64,000 nt of DNA from Diacronema lutheri (taxonomy: Eukaryota; Haptophyta; Pavlovophyceae; Pavlovales; Pavlovaceae): assembly GCA_019448385.1 (NCBI GenBank), contig JAGTXO010000006.1:310001-374000 (forward strand). Direction: 5' to 3'. The notes under the pieces were generated by a model. That model made no database searches. It saw only the letters and a program-made list of their open reading frames with translations, and was not told where the DNA came from. The position numbers and the translations under genes are program-made. Positions 1 through 11,270 of the stretch are shown in pieces; the first letter of the stretch is position 1; the number at the start of each line of letters is the position of its first letter.

Positions 1-2175
1 GAGCGCATCGTCAGAATGGCTGCGGCTCGTAGCAACAGCGCCGCTCAGCCCATCGCGCGCGTGTGCCGCATTGCCAACGCTGCGCACGCGCCCGTCTGCG
101 CTGCGCACGTGGCTGTGCGCCGCCGGCCAGACGCCCTCGCTCTCGCTTGAGGCGTTGCGCGCAGCGCGCCCGCCCTTGCCGCCGAGCGCGACGACGCTGT
201 CGATGTCCACCGCCGACATCGCCTCCACCATCGCTCGGCCGGGGCTCGCGTCGTCGCCCGTCGGCGCGCCGGCGGCGCGTGCGTCCGTCGCGGGCGCAAC
301 CGTAACCACCGCGGCGGTCGGCTGAGCGCGTCGCGCCGACGGCTCAGTGGGCGCGTGGCGCGGCGAGGTGAGGGAGGCGGACGCGCCCGTCGAGCGGGAC
401 GTCGGCATCGGCTGACGCCTCGCCGAGCTGCCGCGCGCCAACGAACGCGGCGAGTCAGCGAAGGCCGCGCCCGCATCAGCACCGGGCCCCGCGCGCGCTC
501 GCAGAAGGGCGTCGGCCGCGCCGCCGCTCAGGCTGTGCGGGTACCTGCCGGACGGCTTGGCGCGCGCGAGGCTCGCGTCCCCACCGCCGCCGCGCGCGCC
601 AGCTGGCGACGAGCCCGCGCTGGGCCCGCCCCACTGCGTGCGCGCGGGCGGCGCGGGCGCTGCGCCGGGAAGTGAAATCGACGGGTCGTGCGATGAGCGC
701 CACACCTGCCGCTCGTGCGTGCCGCGCAGCTCGGCGGGCTGACGGTCGGCAAAGCCACGCAGGTCAAAGCGCTTGTGCTGCAGCTCGCCGAATTCGGCGG
801 AACGTGCGCCCACGCCGCCGAGCGCACCGCCGAGCGTGCCGCCGAGTGCATCGCCGGCCGTCGCAGCCGCTGCCTCGATGCCGCACGCGGCCGGGTCGCG
901 CGAGAGCCGCGCGGACGAGGCGCGCCCCGCGCCGGACGCGCCAGCCGTTGGCGCGCGCCGCTTGCTCTGCAGCTGCAGCTCGTCGTGCGCGGGTTTGGCG
1001 GCCATGCTGCCGGCCGCACCGCTCGCGCCGGGCTCGCCGCCGCGCGCCTCGCCGCCCAGCAGCGCGCGCATCTGCGCGCTCGAGCGCTGCGCGCCGCGGC
1101 GCGGCGAGAGCGAGAGGCGCGCAGCGGCGGACGTGGCGGCGGTCTCGTCGTCCACCCACGCCGTTTCGCCCCCCTCCCACGGCGCGCGCCGCTCGGCCGC
1201 GCGCAGCTCAGCGAGTGCGCGACCGCCGCCCTCACCGCCGCCCTCACCGCCGCCCTCACCGCCGCCCCCACCGCCGCCCTCGCCGCCGCGGTGCTCGATC
1301 CACACGTCGCCCGCCGCGCGGAGCTCACGGCTGGCCGCCTCGCTTAGCGGCCGTGCGCGCGGTCGATTGGCCGCGCGCGCCGCCCTGCCCTTGCCGCCGC
1401 GCCATGCCGTCCGCTCGGCGCTCGCCCGCGCGTGAAAAGGCGCCACGCCGCCTGCCGCCTCAACTTCGCCGTGCCGCGCGGGCGGCCAAGGGCGCGCGCG
1501 CTGGCCGCGCGAGCCGTCGGCGCGCGGCAATTCGCCTATCACCTGTGCGTCTGCCTCGCCGCCGTCTGGCGGCGCGTCGGGCGGGCGCAGCGCGTGCACG
1601 CGCTCGTCGAGGAAGTTTCCGAGGGAGTGGACGAGCTCGAGGGCGCCCAGCCGTCTGCCCGAGCCAGCGCCTTTGCGCGTGCGCGGCTTCGGCGCCGACT
1701 CGGCGCGCGTGAGCCGCTTGTCGAAGGACGGCCGCGTGCTCGGCGGCGCACGCGCCGACGCCACCGCCGCGCCCGCGTCCGCGTCCGCGCCGGTGCGCGC
1801 GGCTGCGTCGCCATACGAATCGTACGGCACGCGCAGCATCGAGCGCGTGGGCGCGGGCGAGCGCGCGTCGGCGCGCGGCTCAACGGCATAAGGCGCGCCC
1901 AAGCTCGGCGTGCGAGCGCGCCGCCTGCTTGGCGCCGCGTCGTCCATCGCGATCCCCGCGTTCCTGAGCGCGCGCGGGCTGCCGGACCGTTCGCCAGCCG
2001 GCATCCGGTCGAGCGGCGACAGGGGCGGCGCGGGCTCGCGCCAATAGCCGTACAGGAGCACTGGCCCGGGTGGCGGCGAGGCGGAGGCCGACGGTGCGGG
2101 CTCAGGTCGCGGCGACGGTGGCGGGGTGAATGCGCGCGCGTACGTCGTCTGCCACGGCGTCCCGTCGCGCATCAT
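1..2175 (-). CDS. Hypothetical low-complexity protein, 3' end beyond the window
   Basis: Reading the minus strand from the ATG at 2175, I find one frame open for all 725 codons to the left edge, with no stop and strong G/C third positions; the carboxyl end is therefore missing. The protein is rich in Ala, Arg, Gly, Ser and Pro and looks mostly disordered. It contains a Gly-Gly-Gly-Glu type tandem repeat (bases about 1223-1287) and one more ordered helical stretch around residues 185-205 (LELVHSLGNFLDERVHAL). I recognise no family, membrane segment or signal peptide. The start was chosen as the first of two adjacent ATGs. It is divergent from the nucleoside-hydrolase fusion gene, with only 107 bp between start codons, which may be a shared promoter. 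GC-rich DNA can keep long false frames open, so confidence is moderate. Confidence 0.55.
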   Translation of the reverse strand, partial: MMRDGTPWQTTYARAFTPPPSPRPEPAPSASASPPPGPVLLYGYWREPAPPLSPLDRMPAGERSGSPRALRNAGIAMDDAAPSRRRARTPSLGAPYAVEPRADARSPAPTRSMLRVPYDSYGDAAARTGADADAGAAVASARAPPSTRPSFDKRLTRAESAPKPRTRKGAGSGRRLGALELVHSLGNFLDERVHALRPPDAPPDGGEADAQVIGELPRADGSRGQRARPWPPARHGEVEAAGGVAPFHARASAERTAWRGGKGRAARAANRPRARPLSEAASRELRAAGDVWIEHRGGEGGGGGGGEGGGEGGGEGGGRALAELRAAERRAPWEGGETAWVDDETAATSAAARLSLSPRRGAQRSSAQMRALLGGEARGGEPGASGAAGSMAAKPAHDELQLQSKRRAPTAGASGAGRASSARLSRDPAACGIEAAAATAGDALGGTLGGALGGVGARSAEFGELQHKRFDLRGFADRQPAELRGTHERQVWRSSHDPSISLPGAAPAPPARTQWGGPSAGSSPAGARGGGGDASLARAKPSGRYPHSLSGGAADALLRARAGPGADAGAAFADSPRSLARGSSARRQPMPTSRSTGASASLTSPRHAPTEPSARRAQPTAAVVTVAPATDARAAGAPTGDDASPGRAMVEAMSAVDIDSVVALGGKGGRAARNASSESEGVWPAAHSHVRSADGRVRSVGNAAHARDGLSGAVATSRSHSDDAL

Positions 2176-2282
2176 CGTTCCCCGAAAGTGGCGCACACGG
2201 GCGTAACGACCTGCACATTTTGTTAGCTGGTACTTATTGCAGCTGTTCGAGGAGCCCCTGGCCGAGGGTGCGTCCCCTCCAC

Positions 2283-5200
2283 ATGGCGAAGCTCTTCGCG
2301 GCCGTCGCGCCGGGCACGCCGCTGCGCAGTGGCGCGCTCGAGTCGCCGCCGTCGTCGTTGTGCTCGCGCTCCGAGCGCGACACACGCGGCAGCGCCGCGC
2401 GCGGCGCCCGCGACGGCGCCGCCGCTGCGCCCGAGGCGGAGCTGCACGGCGCGTCACGCTCGTCGCCGCTGCTCCACACGGAGCACGAGTTCCTGACGAT
2501 CGCGCAGAATCGGCGCGAGCTGGGCGCGTCGACACAGCACGGCATGCTGCGTACGTGCCGCTCGCGCCTGCGCCGCCGCCTGATCGGCGCCATGTCGCGC
2601 GGCGCCGCGCGCGCGGCGGCTGCGTCGGACGCCTTCTCGCACCTGCGGCCGCGCACCGTCGTGCTCATCACCGACCCGGGGCCCGATCCGGACGACACGA
2701 TCGCGCTGCTGCTCGCGACGAGCCTCCACCTGCAGGAGCGCATCGTCCTCGCCGCCGTCATTTGCAACGGCGGCGGCGTTCACCCGCTGACGGGCCTGAA
2801 AGAGTCGCGCAACCGCGCGGCGCTCGCGCGCTCCATCCTCGACTACTTCGACCTGCGCGACATCCCGGTGGGGATTGGGCACCAGACGGGGACAGATCAC
2901 CGCCCGCTGCAGCACGAGTACGCGTTCCCCGGCTACGCCAAAGTGGACGACGCGCGCCTCACCGACGCGCAGGCGCTGCTCGCGGAGACCCTCCGCTCCG
3001 TCGCGCCGCGCTCCCTCACCGTCGTCGTGCTCTCGGCGCTCTCGGACGTGGCGGCGCTCGTGCGCGCGCACGCGGAGCTGGTCGCGAGCAAGGTCGAGTG
3101 CATCTCCGTGATGGGCGGCGTCGAGCTCGAGCCCGACGGCGCCGTGCGCATGGCGGCCGCGCCCGTCTTCCTCCGGCCCGACCAGGCGGCCAACAACCTT
3201 TTCGACATGGAGGCCGCGGCGCACGTCTACTCGTGGTGCGTCGCGAACGGCGTGCCGCTTCGCGTGGTCTCGCGCGCCGCCGTGCCCAACATCCCGATGC
3301 GCATCGTGCGCGCCTTTGCGAGCAACAACCCGCACGACCCGGTGCTGCGCTACTTGAAGAACGCGTCCGAGCTTGGCCTCGTTGGCCTGTGGCGGCGCAT
3401 CTGCCGCGGCGAGGTGCCCAATCGCGACCGGCGTTGGTTCTTCCTCACCTTCTGCGGCGTCTCGCCCGCCGAGTACGAGTCGCTCCGCGCCGACGAGCTC
3501 GGCGAGAACTTCCCGATCGCGCGGCGGCTCGACGGCACGGTCAAGTCGTACGACGTCGTCGCGCTCCTCCTCGCGCTGCACGACCCGGCGGACGAAGGGC
3601 AGGAGCTCTTCGCGTTCGAGCAGGCGTGCGTGCGAATCGACGCGCAGCCCAAGCGCCCACCCGTCGATCATTATTTCTTTGTGCAGCCCACCCACCTCGC
3701 GCCGTCAAACATTGTGATCGAGCACTTGACGCTCGTGTACACGTTCGTCGTCTCGCTCGGCAAGTGGTCGGTGCAGGCGCGGCTGCAGCAGGCGCGGCAG
3801 GTGCTCGCGGAGAGCGGCGCGATGCTCAAGCACCTCATCCGGCAGGGCCACAACGGCTGGGTCATGTGCGGCACGCCGTGCATCGTGAACGCGCGCGAGT
3901 GCATCTGCTCGGGCTCATTTGATGGCACGGTCCGGCTATGGGACGTGTGGACGGGCGCATGCGTCAAGGTGCTCAACCAGGGCGCGCCGAGGCTGCCGGG
4001 CGCGCCCGCGTTGAGCGCGTCCGACGAGCCGAGCCCGCCCGTCGCCGGCTCGCCCGGCCCAGCCGCGGCCGCGCCGGCGGCCGGCGCGCGCCGCTCGACG
4101 CTCGGCGCGCTGCGCGCGTGCGTCGGCCTCGGCGCGGCGCCGCCGAGCGTCGCGGTGCCCGAGCCGACGCCGATCGCAAGCATCGCCAAGTCGCCCTCGC
4201 GAGCGGACACCGATGCATCGCTCTTCTTCTACGGGCTGAACAACGGCAGCGTGCAGGTGTGGAACGTGCACGACGATGGCGAGACCTCTGTCCTCGTGCT
4301 GCGCGACGAGCACCACGCACATCCGAGCCAGGTGACGGCGCTGCTGCTTGTCGATGCGGACCAGTCGCTGCTCTCGGCGGGAGGCTCGGACGACAACGAC
4401 CGCAGCGGCGGCCTCAACGAGGTGCTCCAGTGGAACCTCAAGTTCTCAATCGTCGTCGCCAGGTACCGCGCACACACCAAATGGATCCGCTCGCTCGTCG
4501 GCTCGGCGGACGGGCGCACCTTCTACTCGTGCTCCAACGACGGCACGGTCTGCCGGTGGCCCGTTCTGCCGACGAGCACGCGCGTCGCGCGCGCCGCCGC
4601 CGTGATCTCACCCGAGCTCGTCATCAGGCCGCGGCCCGTGCCGTACCTCGCAGTCCAGGACCCGTTGCGCAACGAGTGGATTCGTTCCATCGCGCTTACA
4701 GACTCGGGCCTTACGCTCTTCTCGGCGGGCAACGACCGGACGCTGCGCCGGTGGAACACGCAGACCGGCGAGCAGGAGAAGATTTACCTCGGCCACGAGA
4801 ACAAGCTTGCGTGCGTCGACGTGCCACGCGGGCCGCACCCTCTCTTCGTCTTCTCGGGCTCGAACGACGGTTTCATCTTCCAATGGTCGATCGCGCGCGC
4901 GCTCATTCTCACGAAGATCGAGTGCAGGACGGCGATCACGTTCATCAACCTCTCAACTGTGCGCGCGCGCGCGCGCGCGGCGCCGCCCGCCCCCGGGCAC
5001 GCGCGGCGCCGGCCTCAACGCTCACACGCGCGCGGCGTGCGCGAGCGTCGACGCGCCGATCCGGTGCGCGCAGGACAACCTGGTCTGCACGCACACGCGG
5101 CGCGAGGACGGCTCGATCGCGCAGGAGTTCCGCGTGCGGCTCTTCTCGGGCCATTACGACACGACGGTGCGCGCGCGCGCGCGCGCGCGCGGAGGCGTGC

Positions 5201-7516
5201 TCGGCGCTGGCTGACGGTTGGAGCTGCACGCGTGCGCGCGGCCGGCCGGCGCGTCAGGTGATGATGTGGGAGACGTCGGTCGTGGTCGACGAGCAGAACG
5301 AGCCCGGCTGCTCACAGCACGCGCACAGCGCGGGCGTACTCAACAGTGCGCGTATGTCGCTCTGCCCATCGCAGCATTCGCTCGGACGTTCATCGCCGCC
5401 CGCTGCGCGCGCCGCGCCGATGATGCCGGCGCTCGAGGGTGCGAGCAGCGCGGACCAGCTGCTGCCCTACACGAAGCGGCTCGCGCACGACGCGCCCAGA
5501 GGCGGCGCGGCCGCTCGCGCGGACGGCGATGGCGGCGACGTGCGGCCTTCATCGCGCAGATCGACCGCGCAGGTTGCGCCGCCGGGCGGCACGGACGCGC
5601 AGTGCAAGACGATGCCGCGCTCGTCGGCGGTCAAGTTCTCCAACATCCCGATCTCGAGCGTCCTCACTGCCACGCTCGACGGGCCGATGGTCACCTTCTC
5701 CGCTGTCCTCTACGCGCTCTCGCACGACACGTGGGACGCGACTGGCGTCGCCGCGATCCGGCGCGCGTCCGACGCGGTCATGTTTGGGATCGAGAACTTT
5801 GTGGGCGACTCGTCGGCCTTCTCGACGTTTCTGAGCATCTACTGGGTGATGGTCGGCTTCGCCGCCCTCTCGATCGTCCTGTTCGTCAGCCGCGCGCACG
5901 AGCGGTGCGTGTACGCGCTCCGTTCCGTCGAGACGGTGTACGACACGGACTACAAGAACAAGGGCGCAACCAAGGTGGTCTACTCGACGCGGTCGGGGCG
6001 CGCGCTCTACTACTTTGAGCGCTTCCTCGTCTACTTCATCATCATGCTCGGCGGCGCCGGCTTCTTCATGATCTCGCGCTACCTGCTCAAGGTGATCGAG
6101 TGTGTTGACGGCCAATGGGATCTGCAGCCGGCGCTGCCGTGCTACGCACCAGAGCACGTGCGCTACCTGATCATCTCGGGCGTGCTCTTCCCGTTTTACA
6201 TCGTCGTTGCCTGCCGCATGTCCGCCTCGTACAACGACGTGACCTACTTGTCGCAGGTGGAGGGCGCTCTGCCGCCGTCCTCGCGTAAGCTGCGCGAGCT
6301 CTTCACATTCTGGGGCTCGACGGTCGTCAAGCGCGCGGGCTGGTGGACGCGCCACCCGGTGCACGGGTGGAAGTTTGGGCTGACAGGTCGGCTGAGCATC
6401 CTCGTCAACTGGGTCGCCGACTTGCTCATCGAGCAGCAGGAGGAGATGCACGGCTCGTCGCGGTGGGTGTCTGTTGCTCTGTGGCTCTCGTCGGCGTTTC
6501 TGCTCTTGCGCTTGACGATCGCCTACCAGCCGATGGCCGAGCCCTTCTCGTGCAAGGTGCTCGTCGTCTTCCGCGGATTCATCGTCGTCGCGTACGTCGA
6601 GCTCGCCGTCATGAACGTGCTCAACATGGCGCTCGTTGCGGGCGGGCTGTACGGCGGTCGCGACGAATACCTCAACGCGTCGCGCAATATCTCGATGATC
6701 GTGTGGGCAGTCGCCACGCTCCTCTCCGTGCCGCTCCTGTGGCGCCTGGCGAGCCGGGTGCAGTGGGAGGCGGGCTCGCTCACCGCCAAGCAGCTCGCGT
6801 CGATGGACGAGCGGCGCACGCAGCTCAAGGCGACGGACGCGAACGGTGGCTCAGTCAGCCGACTGCTCCGCACCCGGATCGGCAGCGTGATCGGCGGCAC
6901 GCCGGGCCCCGGCGGCGACCGGCGGGTGAGCGACTTGCCAAACGCGTGCGGCGGCGGCGCGCTCGTCTCGCGCATCGCGCGCAAGGCCTCGCTCGGCGCA
7001 GCCATGAGCGCGTCGAGCGGCTCGAGCGCGCAGGTTGCGCCCCACCGCGCGCCGGCGCGTCCCGCGCGACAGAGCGACGCCGGGCGCGGCGCCGGGCGCG
7101 GCGCCTTTGACGCAGTGTCGCCGCAGCCATCCAGTGCGATCGCGCCCGCCTCGAGCTGCGCTGGTGGAATGCGCATCGTCGGCGCCGTGCCGCCCATCGC
7201 CAAGCTCGTCGCGCCCGAGGACGACGCCGGCACCGGCAAGCCGACGCCGACGCTCCCGTCGGCCGGCGCTCGCATAGGCCCGACCAGTGCGGAGCAGGGC
7301 AGCGTGGCGCAGCTGGGCGATGGCGGCGAGTTACAGGGCGAGGCAAACGCGGCGGACGCGACGGAGGCGCCGCCGCCGAACGCCGGGCCGCTGGACTCTG
7401 CTACCACCATCGCACAGCCGCCGCACACGCCATCAACACGGAGCGACGGCGAGGAGCGAGGCTCAGCCACGTCACCAAACGTCGCGAGGCGAGGCGAGCA
7501 CGCCGGTGCGGCGTAG
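2283..7516 (+). CDS. Nucleoside hydrolase-WD40-polytopic membrane fusion protein
   Basis: Three exons (2283-4958, 5074-5166, 5258-7516) give about 1675 residues. Both introns begin GTGCGCGCG, end CAG and restore frame exactly. Residues about 120-450 resemble inosine-uridine nucleoside hydrolases: the metal-binding DPG..DD motif appears as TDPGPDPDDTIALLLA, followed by VISVMGG-like and NNLFDMEAAAHV segments. Residues about 520-925 carry WD40 repeats ending in blades such as GSFDGTVRLWDV, SNDGTVCRWPV and GNDRTLRRWNT; a blade is completed across both introns (RLFSGHYDTT then VMMWETS). Residues about 1050-1430 hold about seven hydrophobic helices, and the last 240 are disordered. The ATG at 2283 was chosen because upstream codons look like promoter. 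Family knowledge: such hydrolases cleave ribonucleosides to base and ribose. Activity and location of this fusion are inferred, not shown. Confidence 0.85.
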
Positions 7517-7562
7517 CCTCAAGGAGAAGGCTGCGCGCATTCGTGCCGCAAGGCATTGACAC

Positions 7563-7652
7563 CCGCGCTGCGCTTCCGCCCGCGTCCGCTCGCATTGGCT
7601 TCACGTCCTTTCCGATCTGACGGACAAGTATACCGAGCTCTACAGGCTGTGA
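7563..7652 (+). pseudogene. Relic of last intron and last exon of M32 carboxypeptidase
   Basis: Bases 7615-7652 are identical, base for base, to the 38-nt last exon of the M32 carboxypeptidase gene whose working position is 26970-27007 on the opposite strand. The preceding bases from about 7563 also match the end of that gene's last intron, with several substitutions. The splice acceptor is CAG in the functional locus but CCG here, so the fragment could not be spliced. No other exon of the gene is nearby. It sits convergent to PiT copy 1, exactly as the real exon sits convergent to PiT copy 3, so it was carried along in a segmental duplication. Confidence 0.85.
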
Positions 7653-7819
7653 ACCTCTCCTCCCCTCCTTCGGCAGGGCATCATGCCCAGGACCGGTCAA
7701 GAGGAGTGGTGCGTGGCGGCGTGTAGTTCAGGGCGTGCGGCGGTGTGCGCGATGGGGACGGACGAGATGTGCGACTGCGACGGGTGTGTGCGTGTGCAGG
7801 CGGGCGCCGCGCGGCCCGC

Positions 7820-9858
7820 CTAGTTGCCCTGCCAGCCCTTGCCCAGCTGCTGCGAGTCGTCGTACTGGATGCCGGCGTAGCCCATCGAGAAGATGCACGC
7901 GGTGAGGAGGCCCGCGACGATCATCGTGAAGATCCAGCCGAGCGCAGCCCTGCCGACAATCGACCAGTTGGTCGACGCAATACGACCCTCGGTGAGCGAC
8001 ACGCCGATAGTCGCGCCGACCTGGCAGTGCGTGGTCGAGAGCGGGATGCCGAAGCGGCTGCCGAGCAGGATGATGAACATCGAGCCGAGCTCGATGGCGA
8101 AGCCGCGCGACGGCGTCACCTTGGCGAGCTTGAGGCCGATCGCAAACATGATCTTGTCTGCGCGCCGCGCGCCCGGACCGAAGCGCAGGCAAAGGCACAC
8201 GCAACACGCCCAAACGTAAGCGCGAGGAGGAGCGGGGCGCGCGCTGCCGCGCGCGGCGCCAAGAGGCGCAGAGGCGCACTGCGAGAGCGGCCGCAAGCGC
8301 GACTCACAGCCGTACAGGCCGAGGCCGACGACGATGCCGAGGCCGCCGATTGCGAGGATCCAGTACATGTCGGTGCCGACGTCGTTCTTCTTGCTGAACT
8401 TGCCGTTGTTCGAGTAGACGTACCAGCAGGCGGCAAACGGGCCGACCGCGTTGGCAACATCGTTGGCGCCGTGCGCAAACGAGTCAAAGCACGCGGTCAT
8501 GATCTGCATGTAGCGGAAGACGACCTGCGCGCGACGGGCCGGACAGAGGGCGGCATGGGCGGGTGGCGCGAGTCACGCGCTGTCGTGCGCACGGCGCGCG
8601 TTCGCCCGGCGCGCTCGGGCGCACCTCGGTCTTCTTGGGGAACTTCTCCGCGCTCGCGTGCATCTCGGAGACCTTGGCGCTCTCCGCGACGACCGCGTCC
8701 GTGTCCGTGTCGAGCAGCTTGGTGAGCCAGGCGAGCGCGCCCTTCTTTTCTGCCATGTCGTCGGGCATGTCGGTCGCAAGCTGCTCGGCCTTCACCGGCT
8801 CCTCGTCGCCATCCTCGGGCGTCGCGTCGATGGCCTTGCGGATGGTCGGGCGGAGCAGGAGCGAGAGAGCCGCGGCGACGATGCCCGCGCCGATCGAGAA
8901 GACGCAGAGCAGCCACAGGTCGTCGCCCTCGGCATCAAAGCCCCAGAGCGCGTTCACCTTCTTGGTGCCCTTGGCGATGATGTAGAAGCAGCACATCGCC
9001 ACCTGCGCACACGGATGCGGGCGCACGGCGTAGCGCACGCGCCTATCAGCCGGCGCGCCGCGCTGTGCTGTAGAACAACCGATCGGCTCGGCGCGCACAC
9101 GCGCACGCGCGCACAGTGAACGCGATGAGGATCGGGAAGAAGATGAACGCGCGCTCGGTCGAGTTGGCCGAGCGGAGCACGAACGTGCGGACGAAGAGGT
9201 AGACGCCGGCGGCGAAGATGCCGGAGAGCACGGGCGAGAAGACCCACGAGAGGACGATCGACGCGACGCCCTTGACGAACGGGAACTCAGACGACGGCGC
9301 GTTCCACACGACGCAGTCCGAGCCGACCGCAACGAGCGACATGCCGATGAGCGAGCCGATGACCGAATGCGTCGTCGAGACGGGGAGCTCGAGGTACGTG
9401 GCGATGAAGAGCCAGACGCCGGTGCAGAGGCACACCGAGCACATGCCCCACATGAGCACCGCCGGCATGTCGACGAAGCACTTGACGTCCGCAATGCTCG
9501 AGCGGATCGTGTCCGAGACGGACGCGCCGAGGAGGAGCGCGCCGGCAAACTCCATCACCGCCGCGATGCACATCGCGTTGCGGATGGTCAGCGCCTTGGA
9601 GCCGACCGACGTGGCGAACGCGTTGGCCACATCGTTCGCGCCGATGCCGAATGACGTGAAGAAGGAGAAGAGCGCGGCGAGCACGACGATCCACGTGTAC
9701 CTGCGCGCGCGGTGCGCGCGTGAGGCGCGCGTGCAGTTCGTGCGGCAAGTGCGGCACGTGAGGGGCCGAGCGCAGAGGCGCGTGCGTGCAGTGGCGTTGG
9801 TATGCGGCGGCGCGGCGTGGCCAGCCGCGTACTGCTGGTACACCGCGTCTGCGACCAT
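7820..9858 (-). CDS. PiT-family inorganic phosphate symporter, copy 1
   Basis: Five exons on the minus strand: 9833-9858, 9115-9700, 8625-9002, 8308-8524, 7820-8157, giving 514 residues. It belongs to the PHO4/PiT (Pho89/SLC20) family, which couples Na+ or H+ to phosphate uptake across a membrane. The two inverted-repeat signatures are present: GANDVANAFATSVGSKAL near residue 30 and GANDVANAVGPFAA near residue 345, each with a following PxSTTH motif (LPVSTTHSVIG, IPLSTTHCQVG). Helices flank a hydrophilic loop at about 250-330. Introns are 132, 112, 100 and 150 nt. The start MVADAVY is the only ATG conserved in all copies; an in-frame ATG at 9978 would add 40 residues. The coupling ion and membrane cannot be told from sequence. 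Confidence 0.93.
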
Positions 9859-10049
9859 GGTGACCTCGGCGGTGTTGACCTCGTCGGCGGTAACTCGGCG
9901 GAATGTGGTTTCCGGCCGCAATGCCCTTTCAGGACCTTTCCTGGAGTCGATTTCGTCGCCGACGAGATCTTTTGACAAATTTCGTTAGTTTTCGGCTCGT
10001 CGGCGCGATTTTGCAGGAGCATGTGATGAAGCGTTCCATGATTCGCAGA

Positions 10050-11270
10050 TTAATTACCAAGACGATCTCGGAGGTCCGCCATGTCGTGCACGTCGTAAAA
10101 GATGTTGCGCGCGGCGTTGTGGCCGCGGTGCACGGGCTGCTTGCCGCCGTTGCACACCGGGCAGACGACAAACGCGTGCACTTTGCGCCTGCCGCCCTTT
10201 GCCACGGGCAGGCGCGGGTCCTGGGCGAGCACTGCGCGTGCAGCCTGCCTGCCGCCCTTCTCGAGCCGCGGCATCGAGCAGTGCATCGACGTGTACGACT
10301 CGGGCACGAAGACGGCCGCGACGCCGCGCCGCCGCAGCTCGCGGAGCAGGCCGAACTGAAAGGCGGGCGGCGCGCCCTTGGGCTGCGCGCCCCGGTGGTC
10401 GTGCAGCCACTTGCCCACGCACACGAGCAGCCGGTCGCGCGCCACGCCGTCGACGCAGTGCGCCGCGATGAGCGCCTCGGTGACGCGCGCCGCGTTGGAC
10501 CGCCCGCCGCTGTTGCGCCGCCAGCGCTCCTTGCGGCGCGCCGGCGCGTCGTACACGTGCTCGGCGGCGCGCTCGCGCGCCCGCGCGCTCGCGCGGTGGA
10601 AGGCGAGGAGTTCGCCCTCGCCGAGCACCTTGGCGCTGTGCGCCTCGCCAAGCCGCGCCTCGTCCGCCTCCACACTGAACTTCTCGCCGCGCCCGTCGGT
10701 GTGCACGCGTCGCCGCGCCGCATTGGTCTCGGCCGTCTCGCGCGCAAAGCCCGCGGCGCGCGCGCGCGCGCGCTGCGTAAACTGCCGCCAGACGGCCGCC
10801 CGCCCGGCGTGCGCAGAGTAGGCGGTGACGTTGCCCATGTTCGACGTTCGGCCGCGACGACGACCTCCTCCTACTCGTCGATTGCCCGCCGCAGCTTGGA
10901 GCCGAGCGCGATGGCGATGCGCCCGTCCGGCCGGCGCCAGCGGTGCAGGACGCTCGAGCCGCCGGCGCGCCTGCATTTTCTGCACGATGTCGGTCCCGAC
11001 GGCGTGCACGGCGACGCCATTCGCCAGCACAGACGTGACGGCTGCCGGCCCTGGAGCGGCACGGGAGGGAAGCGCGTCGCAAAGACCGCGTACGTGACAC
11101 GCACGTCCGACATTGGCGGGACAAACGAGCCGCCTCGTGCGGTCCACTTGATCGGCTGGCCATTGTGGTCGCGCAGGTCCAGCGCCTAGAGCCGCGCGCG
11201 CAGCTCCTTGCGCTCGTCCATCCCGAGCGTCTCCCAGATGGCGTCCGCGGTGAGGCGCACGTTGCGCGGC
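10050..11270 (-). pseudogene. Decayed Fanzor/TnpB-like RNA-guided nuclease gene
   Basis: The carboxyl part (10050 to about 10830) is open and matches the end of TnpB/Fanzor proteins: LLVCVGKWLHDHRG, then the FVPESYTSMHC segment (the E.xTS motif that carries a catalytic Glu in Fanzors), then VVCPVC and HRGHNAARNIF. Three defects are visible. The RuvC-III Asp of the usual RDxNAA is Gly (codon GGC), the first zinc-ribbon CxxC has lost its second Cys (CSMP), and upstream coding potential jumps frame and meets two in-frame TAGs (about 11187 and 10870). Upstream pieces include VLANGVAVHAVGTD and EEVVVAA followed, in another frame, by GNVTAYSAH, resembling the region before and at RuvC-I. I infer an inactivated transposon-associated nuclease. 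The 5' limit is uncertain. Confidence 0.65.
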
